From contig OX335641.1 in NCBI GenBank assembly GCA_946894095.1, positions 6,280,501 to 6,344,500 on the forward strand: a stretch of DNA of 64,000 nt. The letters are read 5' to 3'. Origin of the DNA: Incurvaria masculella (taxonomy: Eukaryota; Arthropoda; Insecta; Lepidoptera; Incurvariidae). Both the position numbers and the translations under genes were made by a program. Positions 13,001 through 22,732 of the stretch are shown piece by piece (the stretch's first letter is position 1; each line of letters opens with the position of its first letter). The notes beneath the pieces are model-generated. The model saw only the letters and a list, made by a program, of their open reading frames with translations. It searched no databases and had not been told where the DNA came from.

Positions 13001-13340
13001 CCTCTGTACCCGCTCTCCACCCCTCGCCCGGCGTTGGCCTTGGGCGCGTGAGTCGTGTTCTTATTATTTTATTATTATTTACCTGTCGCTAAGCAGAGCA
13101 TTATTCGAGTACTTTCGAACGTTGTACCTGCGCGATCGCTCAGGGTCATACCTCCGCCCCCTCTACGCCCCTCAGCCTGCGATGACCTTGATTTTATGTT
13201 TAGTCAGATGTGCGTAAAACAAAAGTATTATTTTTACTTGTCGCTAAGCGGGCATCGGGCCGCAACTTTCATATGCCTATAGGACGCTACTTTGTTGTAT
13301 TTATATATCATGTTTTGAGTGTGGAGGCTGGCCGTCCACA
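10081..13340 (-). repeat. 5' LTR of the LARD-like element (3260 bp)
   Basis: This is the upstream LTR on the minus strand. It is 110 bp shorter than its partner because it lacks a 109-bp block (659-767 of the other copy) and one C (near 366). The only substitution I noticed is C at 12858 against G at 3086. All other parts I compared were identical, including the short ORFs. TG...CA ends are present on both strands' reading of the repeat. A length of 3.3 kb is very large for an LTR. Confidence 0.85.
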
Positions 13341-13344
13341 CTTT

Positions 13345-16060
13345 GATGAAATTTTTCTAGGTCGCATCAAAAGTACCAAAATGGATCAAGCAAATGACAG
13401 ATCATTCTCAGGAAAACAAAACCATAATGTTGATAACTAAAGATGGTCGAAGCGAAAATGTTCCGTGTTTTACGTCTAGTTCCATGTACTTAACCTTGCT
13501 CATATAGGGACCTAATTCCTTTGGAAATGTTGTGTGTATGTGTTAATATCATGACGGTGGATTAACCATCTATGTAAGTTAAAAATAACGAGTGTATCAA
13601 TCATCTCTATAATCTGAATTTTTTTTCAACTCATATGTAATCGTCCTTAGGACTCAAGTTTTAAATAACCGACCACTACTTCTTGGATGTTTTGATACAT
13701 GTTTATTAGTCAACTTATAAATTGACAGTTTCTTAAAACTAAGACGGTCATTATTTATGTGCAACTGTGCATTATTTGCTGGGGTTATGTCTGTTAGTCG
13801 CAGTGTACTAAGTAATGTGACGTTCACACTGGCACAACGGCTCCGATGTTAATTGCTTCTGCAGAAAGAACTGTTTTTTTTCAAAACAAACTGTTCGCGC
13901 GGGCACACTTCAAATTTACAATGTCCTAAAATTGGACTGAGAAAACCACAGCCCAGTCAATTTTAATTCAAATTGAATTGACGTTAGTAGATCATAGGAT
14001 GCTAGGCGAGCATTTTCTTAAGGATGAAAAACATAATTATGTCTGTTTACCGGGCTAAATAAATTCAGGCTCGGTAGCAGAAATATACTTTGATTTTAAG
14101 GTTACCTAATAGCGCGATCATGAAGTCTGATCACTTACAAAATTAGGTTAAAGTTAATAATTTAGTTGATTTTAACAGATAATCGTTATCACCCCGGACT
14201 CGTGGTCTAGAATTTCGATTAAATGTTATTTAAAATTGTTTCATATGCTCGACATCGGTACAAGAAAAAATACTGCCATGAATGCACAAATTGATTGATT
14301 TCTTGCAGATTTCGTGCCAGAAAATACTACTGGGAGTTAATTTTACAATCGATTAGCTAAGTGTTGAGAAGTGCTGCAGTATAATGTTTAAAATAAGTAA
14401 TTAATAAAAGATGTGTGCAGTACAGGCAAAAATCTTAATGGATTCTCAATCTTAATTGTCGACTTAATGACACAATCGTAGGTAATATAAAACCCTAAAG
14501 TAATCTATTTGTTCCTACCTTCATAACACTAATATTTAATTTAAATAACATATTTTTTGCCGCAATTTCGTTGTGTTAATTATTCAAATGTGTACTTGGC
14601 CATGGAATTATACTAAACATATTTTAATTAACCCAAAAATCTCTTGAAAACTAATTAATTACGGAGAGCCGCTGATCACTCCCTCGGGACGACGCGTTCC
14701 TTCCGTAGCGCCGTTGATGTATTTTTGCCAGTTTTACTGTGAAATTAAATTAAGACGCATGAAAGTCGAAAATGGCCGATTGCTCTCTAGGGCGTGGGTA
14801 ATTGTTTCTCAACGAAGTTTCGTAGCCTTGAAATATGAGATAATTATCAAAGACGCGCGCTCTCTTCTCATCACGGGGGCAACGTCTATCTCCACGTCTA
14901 ATTCCACCCCCTCATATTAGGTTTCAATTATTACTTTAGAGGAAAATAAAGTGATGCTGAAATGAGTTTCGTGTGATGTAACGAGTTAGTGTTATCTTAC
15001 CTATTAAAATATTAATTGAGTTAATATTTATGTTTGCTGGATGTCACATGGGTTGCAACCACTTTTTGTGATTCGTGCAGTATTGAAAAATGAAGCCAAA
15101 GGCTTAGTCAATTGGGGTCTATAATCTCTGCAAATTGAAATGAATGGATTTATTAGTAAATGAAAAAGGAATCCATGCTTGTATTTTTAATGCTCACATT
15201 TTAATATACAAAATGGTCTGCAAGAACTGTTGCTGAAAAATTAAATACATTAAATATATCGTCCGGTATTGCAAAATTAGGAAAAATACTATGTTTAGTG
15301 TATTAAATATGTTTATTTTTAGAAATAGTCAAATTAAATGTGTAGGAATAGAATCTTACAAAGAAGTCAATTGCAGTCTTTAAGTTCTGCAGAGTGGAAT
15401 TAATGATGGAATAAATTGAACTAATGAAAAAAATATTCCATGATTGTGTTTTTGATGCTTACATTTTCCTTTACTAAATTTCCCTTACAAAAAAAATGCA
15501 AGGTACATTTTACGGGCTCAGATTACAAAAATAAAAACTTTTGAGAAGTGAAAATTTCACCTCGACGGAAAAATTTCGAAGCGAAAAAACCTGTCTAAAG
15601 GGCCGGAAAAAGTTATTCCCTGCCCGGGTGAAGGGTTTATAGAGCGATAGTCGTAACTTATAACAGGAAGGTAGAGAATGAAGTTTTATCAGTAACGGCG
15701 ACTTTATGTTGTCGTTTGGCTGAGTTTTACTGGCTTTGAGGGTAACCTTGTTTATACACTGCTCCCGGCAACCTCAAGGAAGACTCTTAAAATTTATCTA
15801 AAAACTGGATATTTGCACTTTTATATGGTAACTGTGCGGCGTTTTGTTGACTGAGCAAGCCTGGGTCTTGCTCGAGATTGACGTTCGTCTGTCCCCCACA
15901 ATCAAATATGAAGGCGCATGAAAGTCGAAAATGGCTGATTGCTCTCGATCTACTATATTTTGTCATATAAGTCAACCGTGCTGAGAAAAATAATTTGTTC
16001 CAAGTAGCCATGAAAAGTACCGGTCGATTATGTTTAAGAACGATTGAACGTATTATTCCG
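13345..16060. other. Upstream CadN intron, right flank of the LTR element
   Basis: No cadherin-like or other coding sequence was found. The segment carries a SINE-tail fragment (13441-13600) and a 32-bp motif repeated with one mismatch at 14756-14787 and 15915-15946. The rest is A/T-rich intronic sequence without recognisable features. Confidence 0.55.
13441..13600 (+). mobile_element. Fragment of SINE 3' body
   Basis: The text 'agatggtcgaagcg...tccgtgtttt' followed by 'gacctaattcctttggaaatg' and 'aatatcatgacggtgg' is a diverged copy of the body of the SINEs at 19170 and 31017. The tRNA-like head is missing. Confidence 0.6.
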
Positions 16061-16441
16061 GGAGGTCACGACATTTTTGGTCACGATAAGGTAAATGGCT
16101 GAATCTGGGTTTACATGTTAGAGGCCAACCCTCTGACCCTAAATATGTTGCTCTGCCTGCTCCAAGTGGTTGCGTTTTCTCAATGACTCAAAAAATAACA
16201 AAAATCGTAACTACAAAAATGGCAATTATTTTTTACTTTTTAGTGCTTTTTCTTTGAAGTCGGTTATTTTTTTTGTTAATTTTTTTTTGTCACCATAACT
16301 AATTTTTCAGGTGCCTTATCTACGTAACGCAACCACTTGGCACAGGCAGACTGACACCTTTAGCTTTAGAGGGTTAGTCTTTATCATGTGAACCCAGTTT
16401 CAGCCATTTACGTTATCTTTACCATTTTTGTCGCGACCTCC
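16061..16441. mobile_element. MITE with ~116-bp terminal inverted repeats
   Basis: The left arm (16061-16176, starting ggaggtcacgac) and the right arm (16326-16441, ending gtcgcgacctcc) are imperfect reverse complements. Shared blocks include 'gtaaatggctgaa.ctggg', 'aaccctct' and 'ccaagtggttgcgtt'. The 149 bp between are A/T-rich. No transposase is encoded. I could not see a clear target duplication. Confidence 0.75.
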
Positions 16442-16620
16442 TAGTCTATATTGAGCTGCATTTCTTTTTCATGCCTATTGTATCATACTAGATTAAGATT
16501 TTGTTTCTCAAATCTTGAACTCGTTCACCGACCTTATTACCTGAGATACTCCTATCTGCCCTATCTACATATCCTGAACCGAGGACGTGAATGTGTCTAA
16601 TGTATTGTTGCGTTGTTCAG

Positions 16621-16746
16621 GTGAAGGCGGTAGATCCGGACCCGCTCGAGAGTGGGGGTACAGTGACCTACCAGTTCGTCTCGACGCCGGGCGAGAAGGA
16701 AAGGTTCCACGTGGACTCGCAGACCGGAGTGATCACCACTGCGGAC
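16621..16746 (+). CDS. CadN: CadN exon A: first half of an EC repeat
   Basis: The exon encodes 42 residues (1-42 of the visible protein), from VKAVDPDP to VITTAD. It holds the DPDP variant of the calcium-binding DxD motif, the CadN-like ESGGTVTYQF strand and FHVDSQTGVI, the usual 'F.id..tG.i' strand of a cadherin fold. The acceptor is gttcag ending at 16620 and the donor is gtaagt at 16747. The exon starts and ends in phase 0, so it joins exon B without a split codon. Third positions are strongly G/C. The part of this repeat before VKAVD must come from an exon upstream of the window, because none of the preceding 16.6 kb looks like cadherin coding sequence. A MITE with long inverted ends finishes only about 180 bp upstream. 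Confidence 0.92.
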
Positions 16747-16841
16747 GTAAGTATGACTCGATCGCCAGTGAGATGTTGCAAAGCCTAGTTGTCTTTCGCC
16801 TCAGTCGGATGAGTATGCATTTTATAGCAGTCAGTGCTGCA

Positions 16842-17733
16842 TTCGTGTGTCAAGACACCAAGTCCCAATGTAAACATAGTTACTTCTTGACATCCACGGT
16901 ATGTTCCATATCTCGAATTCAAGGATCGAAGTGCTAAGAGTGTTGCGTGTGCGCAGGTATTCGTGTTTCTAGAACCAAGTCCCGAGTTTACTTAATTGCT
17001 TCATCGATTTCCACATAATGATACATATCTCGATACAAAGGATCGAAGTGCTAAGAGTGTAGTGTGTGCGCAAACATTCGACCGCGACGAGATAGTGATG
17101 TATTCGTGTTTCTAGAACCAAGTCCCCAGTTTACTTAGTTGCTTCATTGACATCCAAACAATGATCCATATCTCGATACAAAGGATAGGAGTGCTAAGAG
17201 TGTTGCGTGTGCGCAGGTATTCGTGTTTCTAGAACCAAGTCCCGAGTTTACTTAATTGCTTCATCGACTTCCACATAATGATCTCGATATAAAGGATCGA
17301 AGTGCTAAGAGTGTAGCGTGTGCGCAAACATTCAACCGCGAGGAGATAGTGATGTATTCGTGTTTCTAGAACCAAGTCCCGAGTTTACTTAGTTGCTTCA
17401 TCGACATCCACACAGTGATCCATATCTTGATACAAAGGATAGAAGTCTTAAGAGTGTTGCGTGTGCGCAGTTATTCGTGTTTCTAGAACCAAGTCCCGAG
17501 TTTACTTAATTGCTTCATCTACTTCCACATAATGATCCATATCTCGATACAAAGGATCGAAGTGCTAAGAGTGACGCGTGTGCGCAAACATTCTACCGCG
17601 ACGAGATGTTATGCATTCGCGTTTCTAGATTTAAGTCCCGACTTTACTTATATAATTGCTTCATCGAAACCCACGCAAAGATCCATGCCTTGAATCCTAG
17701 GATCGAGGTGCTAAGAGTATTGTGTGTGTGCAG
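16842..17733 (+). repeat. Tandem array repeating the exon B acceptor region
   Basis: About seven monomers of roughly 110-150 bp share 'attcgtgtttctagaaccaagtcccgag...aaaggatcgaagtgctaagagtgt.g.gtgtgcgca'. They alternate between two forms, giving a 254-260-bp higher-order period (gcgcag form near 16951, 17211, 17461; caaacattc form at 17071, 17325, 17585). The second form carries a near copy of the first ~20 nt of exon B (ttcgaccgcgacgag) but has CAAA where the true acceptor has CAGA. The true acceptor and exon B sit at the end of the array. Confidence 0.85.
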
Positions 17734-17883
17734 AAATTCGACCGCGACGAGCCCTCCCGGGAGAAAGAGTCTTACGTGACGGTGCGCACCAGCGACAACG
17801 GCCAGCCACCGCTCGACGACGCCTGCACCATCAAGATCGTCATCGACGACATCAACGATAACCCGCCGGTCTTCGATAAAGTG
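17734..17883 (+). CDS. CadN: CadN exon B: second half of the EC repeat with DINDN linker
   Basis: The exon encodes 50 residues (43-92). It opens with KFDRDEPSREKE, the DRE-type calcium motif, continues with VTVRTSDNGQPP (the 'A.D.G.P' element) and ends with the canonical linker DDINDNPPVFDKV. Together with exon A it completes one EC repeat. The acceptor is gtgtgtgtgcag ending at 17733; the donor gtgagt starts at 17884 and the exon is phase 0 at both ends. I placed the end after GTG (V) because gtgagt is a far better donor than the gtggtg three bases earlier. The intron just upstream holds a tandem array whose units repeat the acceptor region and the first ~20 nt of this exon (see findings). 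Confidence 0.93.
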
Positions 17884-19169
17884 GTGAGTCTCCCCCTCCC
17901 CCCTAATGGACACGAAAGCATTCCTTTATTATATCGTTAGTAGAAATAACTCTCCTAACAGTTTCGTGGCAACTGCTGCCGCCTATCGTCTATTTCTATT
18001 TTGTCACCATCAATTTGCGGTGATCGATAATGATTCATATCGTATTTTATTTACTCAATTAGGTACACAACACAGTCCGGGAAAAAACTTAAATACATAT
18101 ATAATAAAATAAACTAATATAATCACTAAAAAAATACTAAATTGCTACTGTAACTAGGGTGAATAAGTGGAAAAAAAGTATGAACAAAAAGCTTTTTAAT
18201 ACGAATTGTCTCTTTATGACTTAAAGAGCTACTCTTTAACTGTACTGATATTTACTAACAACGGCCAGTTTAGACAAAAAGGAAATCTGGCTTAACTGGT
18301 AATTATTATCCCGTCGGTGATACTTTGGCATTTGATGCTGAAAAGCGAGAAAAAAGGTTTATTTTCTTCTCCCAATTTGATAAAATTTATCAATTTCTTG
18401 TTTGTTTGTGAATATTTTTCATATCACATAATATAGCTTGTAACAACATCCCGTTAATTAAATTTGTAGATTTGTGTCTCTTTGCCAAGTTCATAAATCG
18501 GAAAATATTTCCGATCCCAGAACTCCTCCATGTGTGGACTACGAATTCAGAAGTTGTTTTTCTTAAATATGACCTCTAAACGATCACAAACACATTCTCA
18601 ATGGTTATCATCAGTGATGATCATCACAGACTCAATCGACTCATGCTGTGATTTGATGTGAGCTGTTGTGTGAGCTCCTAATTACATTCACATAGCAGAG
18701 ACTGTTGTCGCTAAATATTGTCCTTCTCCCTCGACGGCTACAGGGTGGCGCGGATTACAGCCAACTCTCACGCAAGTGGCCGACTACAGGGTGTTTCGTA
18801 ACGACGAGCCAACTCCATAAATCACTCGCCTCTCGGCTTTACAAATTACATTAAAAGCATTCGCCATTCACAGCCGCACAACAACGCACAAGCGATATTG
18901 TGTTCACAGTTAGGCCTGGGGCTTGCTCCGCTGAAGAAACTACTTAAGAAAACAAAATGTATTTACGTCATAATTTAAAGTTAACATTAGAATTGACGTT
19001 TTCATAGTTTACGTCAGTTAATTATGTAACTCAATACCATTTTCAATTATAAAAAAACCTCTTTACGGATAGCAAATTATGAATGTAGAGGAATGATAAC
19101 CTTTTAAGATACAGATAACAGATAAATGACTCAACATATTTAAGGAGTTTTGAATCATAACAAGCATTT

Positions 19170-19578
19170 GAGCGGCTCGTAGCCTAGTGGCGCGGGGACT
19201 GGCCTAGCGTACCAGAGACCTGGGTTCAATACCGACTTGCACCACTGTCTTTCTCTTTCAGAGTTCGATAAGTGCATTTCGTCACGAATGCGAGCTGCTC
19301 CATGGTTCGGAATCCATGTCAAACTTTAGGTCCCCTTCCCCTACTAGGTGGTTAAGCCCGCCCGGGCTTAAACCCGACCATCGCATTGGATGAAAAGATG
19401 GTCGAAGCGGCAATGAAAAATTGTCCGTGTTTTCCATCCAGTTCAATGTAGCCGTGCTCATAAAGGGAAGGTCCTGGCATAGCACCTAATTCCTTCGGGA
19501 ATGTGGTGAATTGGGCTAATATCATAACGCTAGTTGTGTGGTATTAGCCATCCATGTCAGGTCGCATATAAAAAAAAA
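19170..19578 (+). mobile_element. tRNA-derived SINE, full length
   Basis: The head carries an RNA polymerase III A box, TAGCCTAGTGG (19180-19190), and B box, GGTTCAATACC (19223-19233), 32 bp apart as in a tRNA gene. A ~330-bp body and a short A-rich tail (19569-19578) follow. It is collinear with the copy at 31017-31423. The flanks 'aagcattt' and 'aagcatct' may be a decayed target duplication. The body alone recurs at many places in the window. It encodes no protein. Confidence 0.85.
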
Positions 19579-19589
19579 GCATCTACGGC

Positions 19590-19709
19590 CGTAATCAGAG
19601 TGGACGGACTAACTTTAGTACGCGTATTAAGGTCGGACTAAACCGGTTTTTGTGTGGTTAGTCCGGTGCTAATCCCGTACTAAGTTTTGACAGGTTCACT
19701 CTGAATACG
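19590..19709. mobile_element. Small 120-bp MITE
   Basis: The ends CGTAATCAGAGTGGA (19590-19604) and TTCACTCTGAATACG (19695-19709) are inverted with two mismatches, and inner blocks (gactaa...ttagtccggt) pair as well. It abuts the SINE tail. Confidence 0.6.
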
Positions 19710-21685
19710 ACTGTTAGAGTCTGGACACATTAGGTGGAATCATAGTAAGTAGATGTACGTTCTAGACGATTTTTTTTATCTTGTCATAGGAAATATAACA
19801 TGTATGTTCTACATCTACTATTATTGTTAATACATAAACACTTATTTATTAGTTTGAGGTTATCAGTGTCTGGATGTAATTAATCAAACTCTTTCCAAAG
19901 TTGTGATAACACCATAAAAAACCTTTGCTCTTGTCATTTTCTTTGTAATAGAAATGAGGTTTTAGCTGTCGCCGGGGTAGGTAATTTCCCTGCAGACATT
20001 TCGACATTTCGGAGACTGATTAACCTTCCAAGACCTCGAATTTAATTACCGGTTTCAAGCAAACATCAAATTCATTGAAATTGTCTTCATATTCATTTCA
20101 ACATTGAGTATATATTTTTTATTTTATTCCCAAATACTCGAACTTTTGGGAAATCATTGTTACTTCCTTCCAGTAAAAAGTCCTATGATCGTACTAACCA
20201 GTTCTTGTTTTCCCAAGGTCTTCCGAGGGGATGTCTGGAAGGTTTGTTTCTGAAAAACTCCCACATTGCTGGAGCAAACTGGAAAACATAACAAACACGC
20301 TGGGATATGTTGTGATTCACTGTCTTGATATGATTCGCCAAATTTGAAATTGCTTCAAAATGTTAATATCATGTTCCAAGTTATTATTGCTGTATTCTAA
20401 ATAGCTCCTAAGGTTTATTGGGACTTATTTTATTAGGATAATAACCGATGAACAAAAATGTAACCTAGTTATTTCAGATTTGGCTGTGAATTAATCTACA
20501 TGATATATTATGGCAACTGATATGAAATACCGGCGTTCACTGTAAATATCATATAATATAATATAATATAAAATATTTTTTTTAATTTTGATAAGCTAAC
20601 AACGAAAGGAATTAACAAATAAAGTCTTCTTATTTTAAAATTTGTTCATATCCCTAAACATAAGAACATCTATTTCCGATTGTTCCTTTTCGCATATCTT
20701 CTCCTTCCATAAGTGTGAGCATCGGTATTTCGTGAAACATAAAACGTGTCTTTTCTGTATTGCATGTTGCTGCATGTCTTTAGGATCGTAAGCCGCTCAA
20801 GGCGATTTTGGTAAATACTTTAATGTGTCTACTGTTTTCGTTTATACACTTTCTTTGCACATTGGTAGACTGTATTTGTAAACTCATAGCAACGGCTGCT
20901 CTTCCCCTGTACAAGCATTTTATCACAGTGCACGGTTTTGATTATTTCGAAATATCTGAACTTTTTCTACGCTTTGGGTATGCTTTGCGTAGAGTTTAGC
21001 ATTTTCAGAGGGAGGCAATATAGAGTGAGCAACCTTTCAACGGTACTTAACTAGGTCAACGGTAGGAAGTAATTGTGTGAATTGTTGTATTATGCTAAGA
21101 ACTACACTTTTAGGCACTACGTAATAGAGATTTGTTGCACATTTTATAACACACTCGTTGACAATTTACAGCATTATATGGATAGTTCTGTGATTTATAT
21201 TGAAGTTATTTTCATAATTTAAAAAAAAAAAAACATTTTTTGAAGCCTTTATTAGTAATTTATTTATTTAACCTAAGAATATGTGTATGTTGCCCTTATT
21301 TAAAATAACAATGTCTCAAGAGCAGCCTAGTTTTAATCTCCGCATAAAACCATACATCTATTATAATTCCATATTTTTAGATCACTGCAGCCGTCAGCTT
21401 TCGTAATTTATCCACGTCTCTTGCAGCAGACTTTTAATCTTATTAATTTTATTGAAGTATTACGAGACTCCGAAATTTTCTGTACACTATTTTAAAGACA
21501 CTTAAAGAATCTGAAAGTACGAATTATATTTTAGCTAAAAACTAGACCTTGCGACCCATCGAATTGTGATGGGAGTAGGATGGCGCTGATTTCGGTGCGA
21601 GAACACATCTTAATAGACTTTTGTGAATGTTCCTGTTGTTCCAGTATTTACTGCAACTTGACTAATGACCCGATAATGTGTTCAG

Positions 21686-21871
21686 TCGTACTCGGAGTCG
21701 GTGCCTCAAGACCTGCCGAGCGGCCGCGAAGTGATGCGGATCTCTGCCACTGATATCGACGACGGCTACAACTCCATCGTGCACTACAGCCTCGACACCA
21801 ACTCGCCGGATCAGGCCTACTTCCGCATCGACCCTGACATCGGCGTCATATTCCTCAGTAAAACTATTGAC
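21686..21871 (+). CDS. CadN: CadN exon C: EC repeat, first two thirds
   Basis: The exon encodes 62 residues (93-154), running from SYSESVPQD through MRISATDIDDG to FLSKTID. It carries the 'sEs.p.g..v..i.AtD.Ddg.ns.v.Y' signature of the repeat that follows the DINDN linker in CadN, and the FRIDPDIGVI strand. The acceptor is gttcag ending at 21685 and the donor gtgagt starts at 21872; phase 0 at both ends. A short ORF continues past the donor into the intron only by chance. Codon use is rich in G/C third positions, like exons A and B. Its partner, exon D, supplies the rest of the domain. Confidence 0.92.
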
Positions 21872-22529
21872 GTGAGTGTATCTTATTTCTTGTTCTACTT
21901 TTTCGTCAACGCTATTATGTTTGACAAAATTGTCGACGTGAAAGTACATGTCGACAATTTTACCTATTTCTATAATCTTATTTTCAACTCAATATCTGAC
22001 CTCTCTAACTTGAACTTTAATATTTGCATAATCTTCATCAAGCAAAACTATAAACGTAACTTGACACGTTTATTTATAAGTTTATGTACAGAAAATGTAT
22101 TTTTTTCTTTTTCATTATCTTTACAATCTTTCTAAATTAGACAGTTTCCATCTAGTGAATATTACACCTAACGTTTATGTATGTATTTAATTCGTGTGGA
22201 TTTCTTAATATCAATTTTTTATACGTAATTAAAAGTAGAAATAAAAATGGTGTATACTGATAGCCTGGCAGTTGAGAGATACATGATTAATATAAACATT
22301 GTGCCAATGAATTTAGGCTTTACTTACACACTACTTAAGTACTTTTTATTAATACCGATAACTTGAACTAAAAATGTTTTATTATGCTCGTGGTATGTGC
22401 ACTACTTAATTTCCGTCGCTTATCACGGGGATGAGTTTTGTCCGTTCAAAATTTCGTGAATTGTTTGTAAATTCCCACACGCCGTGGTTTTTTCCAAGTC
22501 TAACCAAAAGTACTTTGCGCTTCTTACAG

Positions 22530-22732
22530 AAACCGCCCGGCTACAAGTTTCAGTTGAGCGCCGTGGTCAAGGACCAGGGGGACATTCCGCAGCAGTCTTC
22601 CATAACGCTGGACATCCAGGTAGTGGAGTCCAACAAGAAGAGTCCCTCGTTCGTGGAATACCCAAACCAGCCTATCCGGCTTAAGGAGAACTTCTCGGAC
22701 TTCAATGCGCACATCGCAACCGTCAGGGCCGT
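22530..22732 (+). CDS. CadN: CadN exon D: end of EC repeat with degenerate calcium linker, start of the next
   Basis: The exon encodes residues 155-221 plus two nucleotides of codon 222. It begins KPPGYKFQLSAVVKDQGD, passes the linker VVESNKKSPSF and ends LKENFSDFNAHIATVRA. The linker lacks the usual DxNDNxP residues. Fly CadN has a similarly degenerate linker at the equivalent place (VVESS.KPPSF in memory), so this is a conserved feature and not decay. The acceptor is tcttacag ending at 22529. The best donor is gtaagt at 22733, which splits the valine codon as GT|G; exon E begins with the needed G. An ORF reading through to 22736 just runs into the intronic TAA. Confidence 0.9.

Larger units (their letters stand above)
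199..13340 (-). mobile_element. LARD-like non-autonomous LTR retrotransposon, complete
   Basis: Two near-identical direct repeats (199-3568 and 10081-13340) begin TG, end CA and enclose 6512 bp. The 4-bp CTTT occurs just before the first (195-198) and just after the second (13341-13344), as expected for a target-site duplication. Read on the minus strand, the bases just inside the upstream LTR contain TGTTGCCGTGACC, which matches the complement of a tRNA-His 3' end with one mismatch. The bases just before the downstream LTR are the G-rich AATTGGGGGCGGC, a possible polypurine tract. The element is therefore on the minus strand, antisense to CadN. I found no gag, protease, reverse transcriptase, RNase H or integrase motifs in any frame. 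Long LTRs plus a long non-coding interior fit the LARD class described in plants. Only one substitution and two indels were noted between the LTRs, so the insertion is recent. Confidence 0.85.
17884..21685 (+). other. CadN intron between exons B and C
   Basis: This 3.8-kb intron holds one full SINE (19170-19578) and, directly after it, a small MITE (19590-19709). There is also a TAATA-type low-complexity run near 20548-20575. I saw no other coding sequence; the ORFs at 17906-18112 and 20808-20999 have no recognisable features. Confidence 0.7.

Noticed and set aside
199..13340. Reading the two 3.3-kb repeats as a segmental duplication or an assembly artefact.
   Set aside because: TG...CA ends, a matching 4-bp flank on the outer sides and a primer-site match just inside one repeat fit an LTR element much better. 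An artefact cannot be excluded without reads.
16587..16937. 116-codon ORF over exon A.
   Set aside because: It is out of frame with the cadherin sequence and reads into the intron; exon A in the other frame explains the open stretch.
19170..19240. Standalone tRNA gene (also at 31017).
   Set aside because: Pol III boxes are present, but the rest does not look like a tRNA fold and is followed by a SINE body present in many copies.
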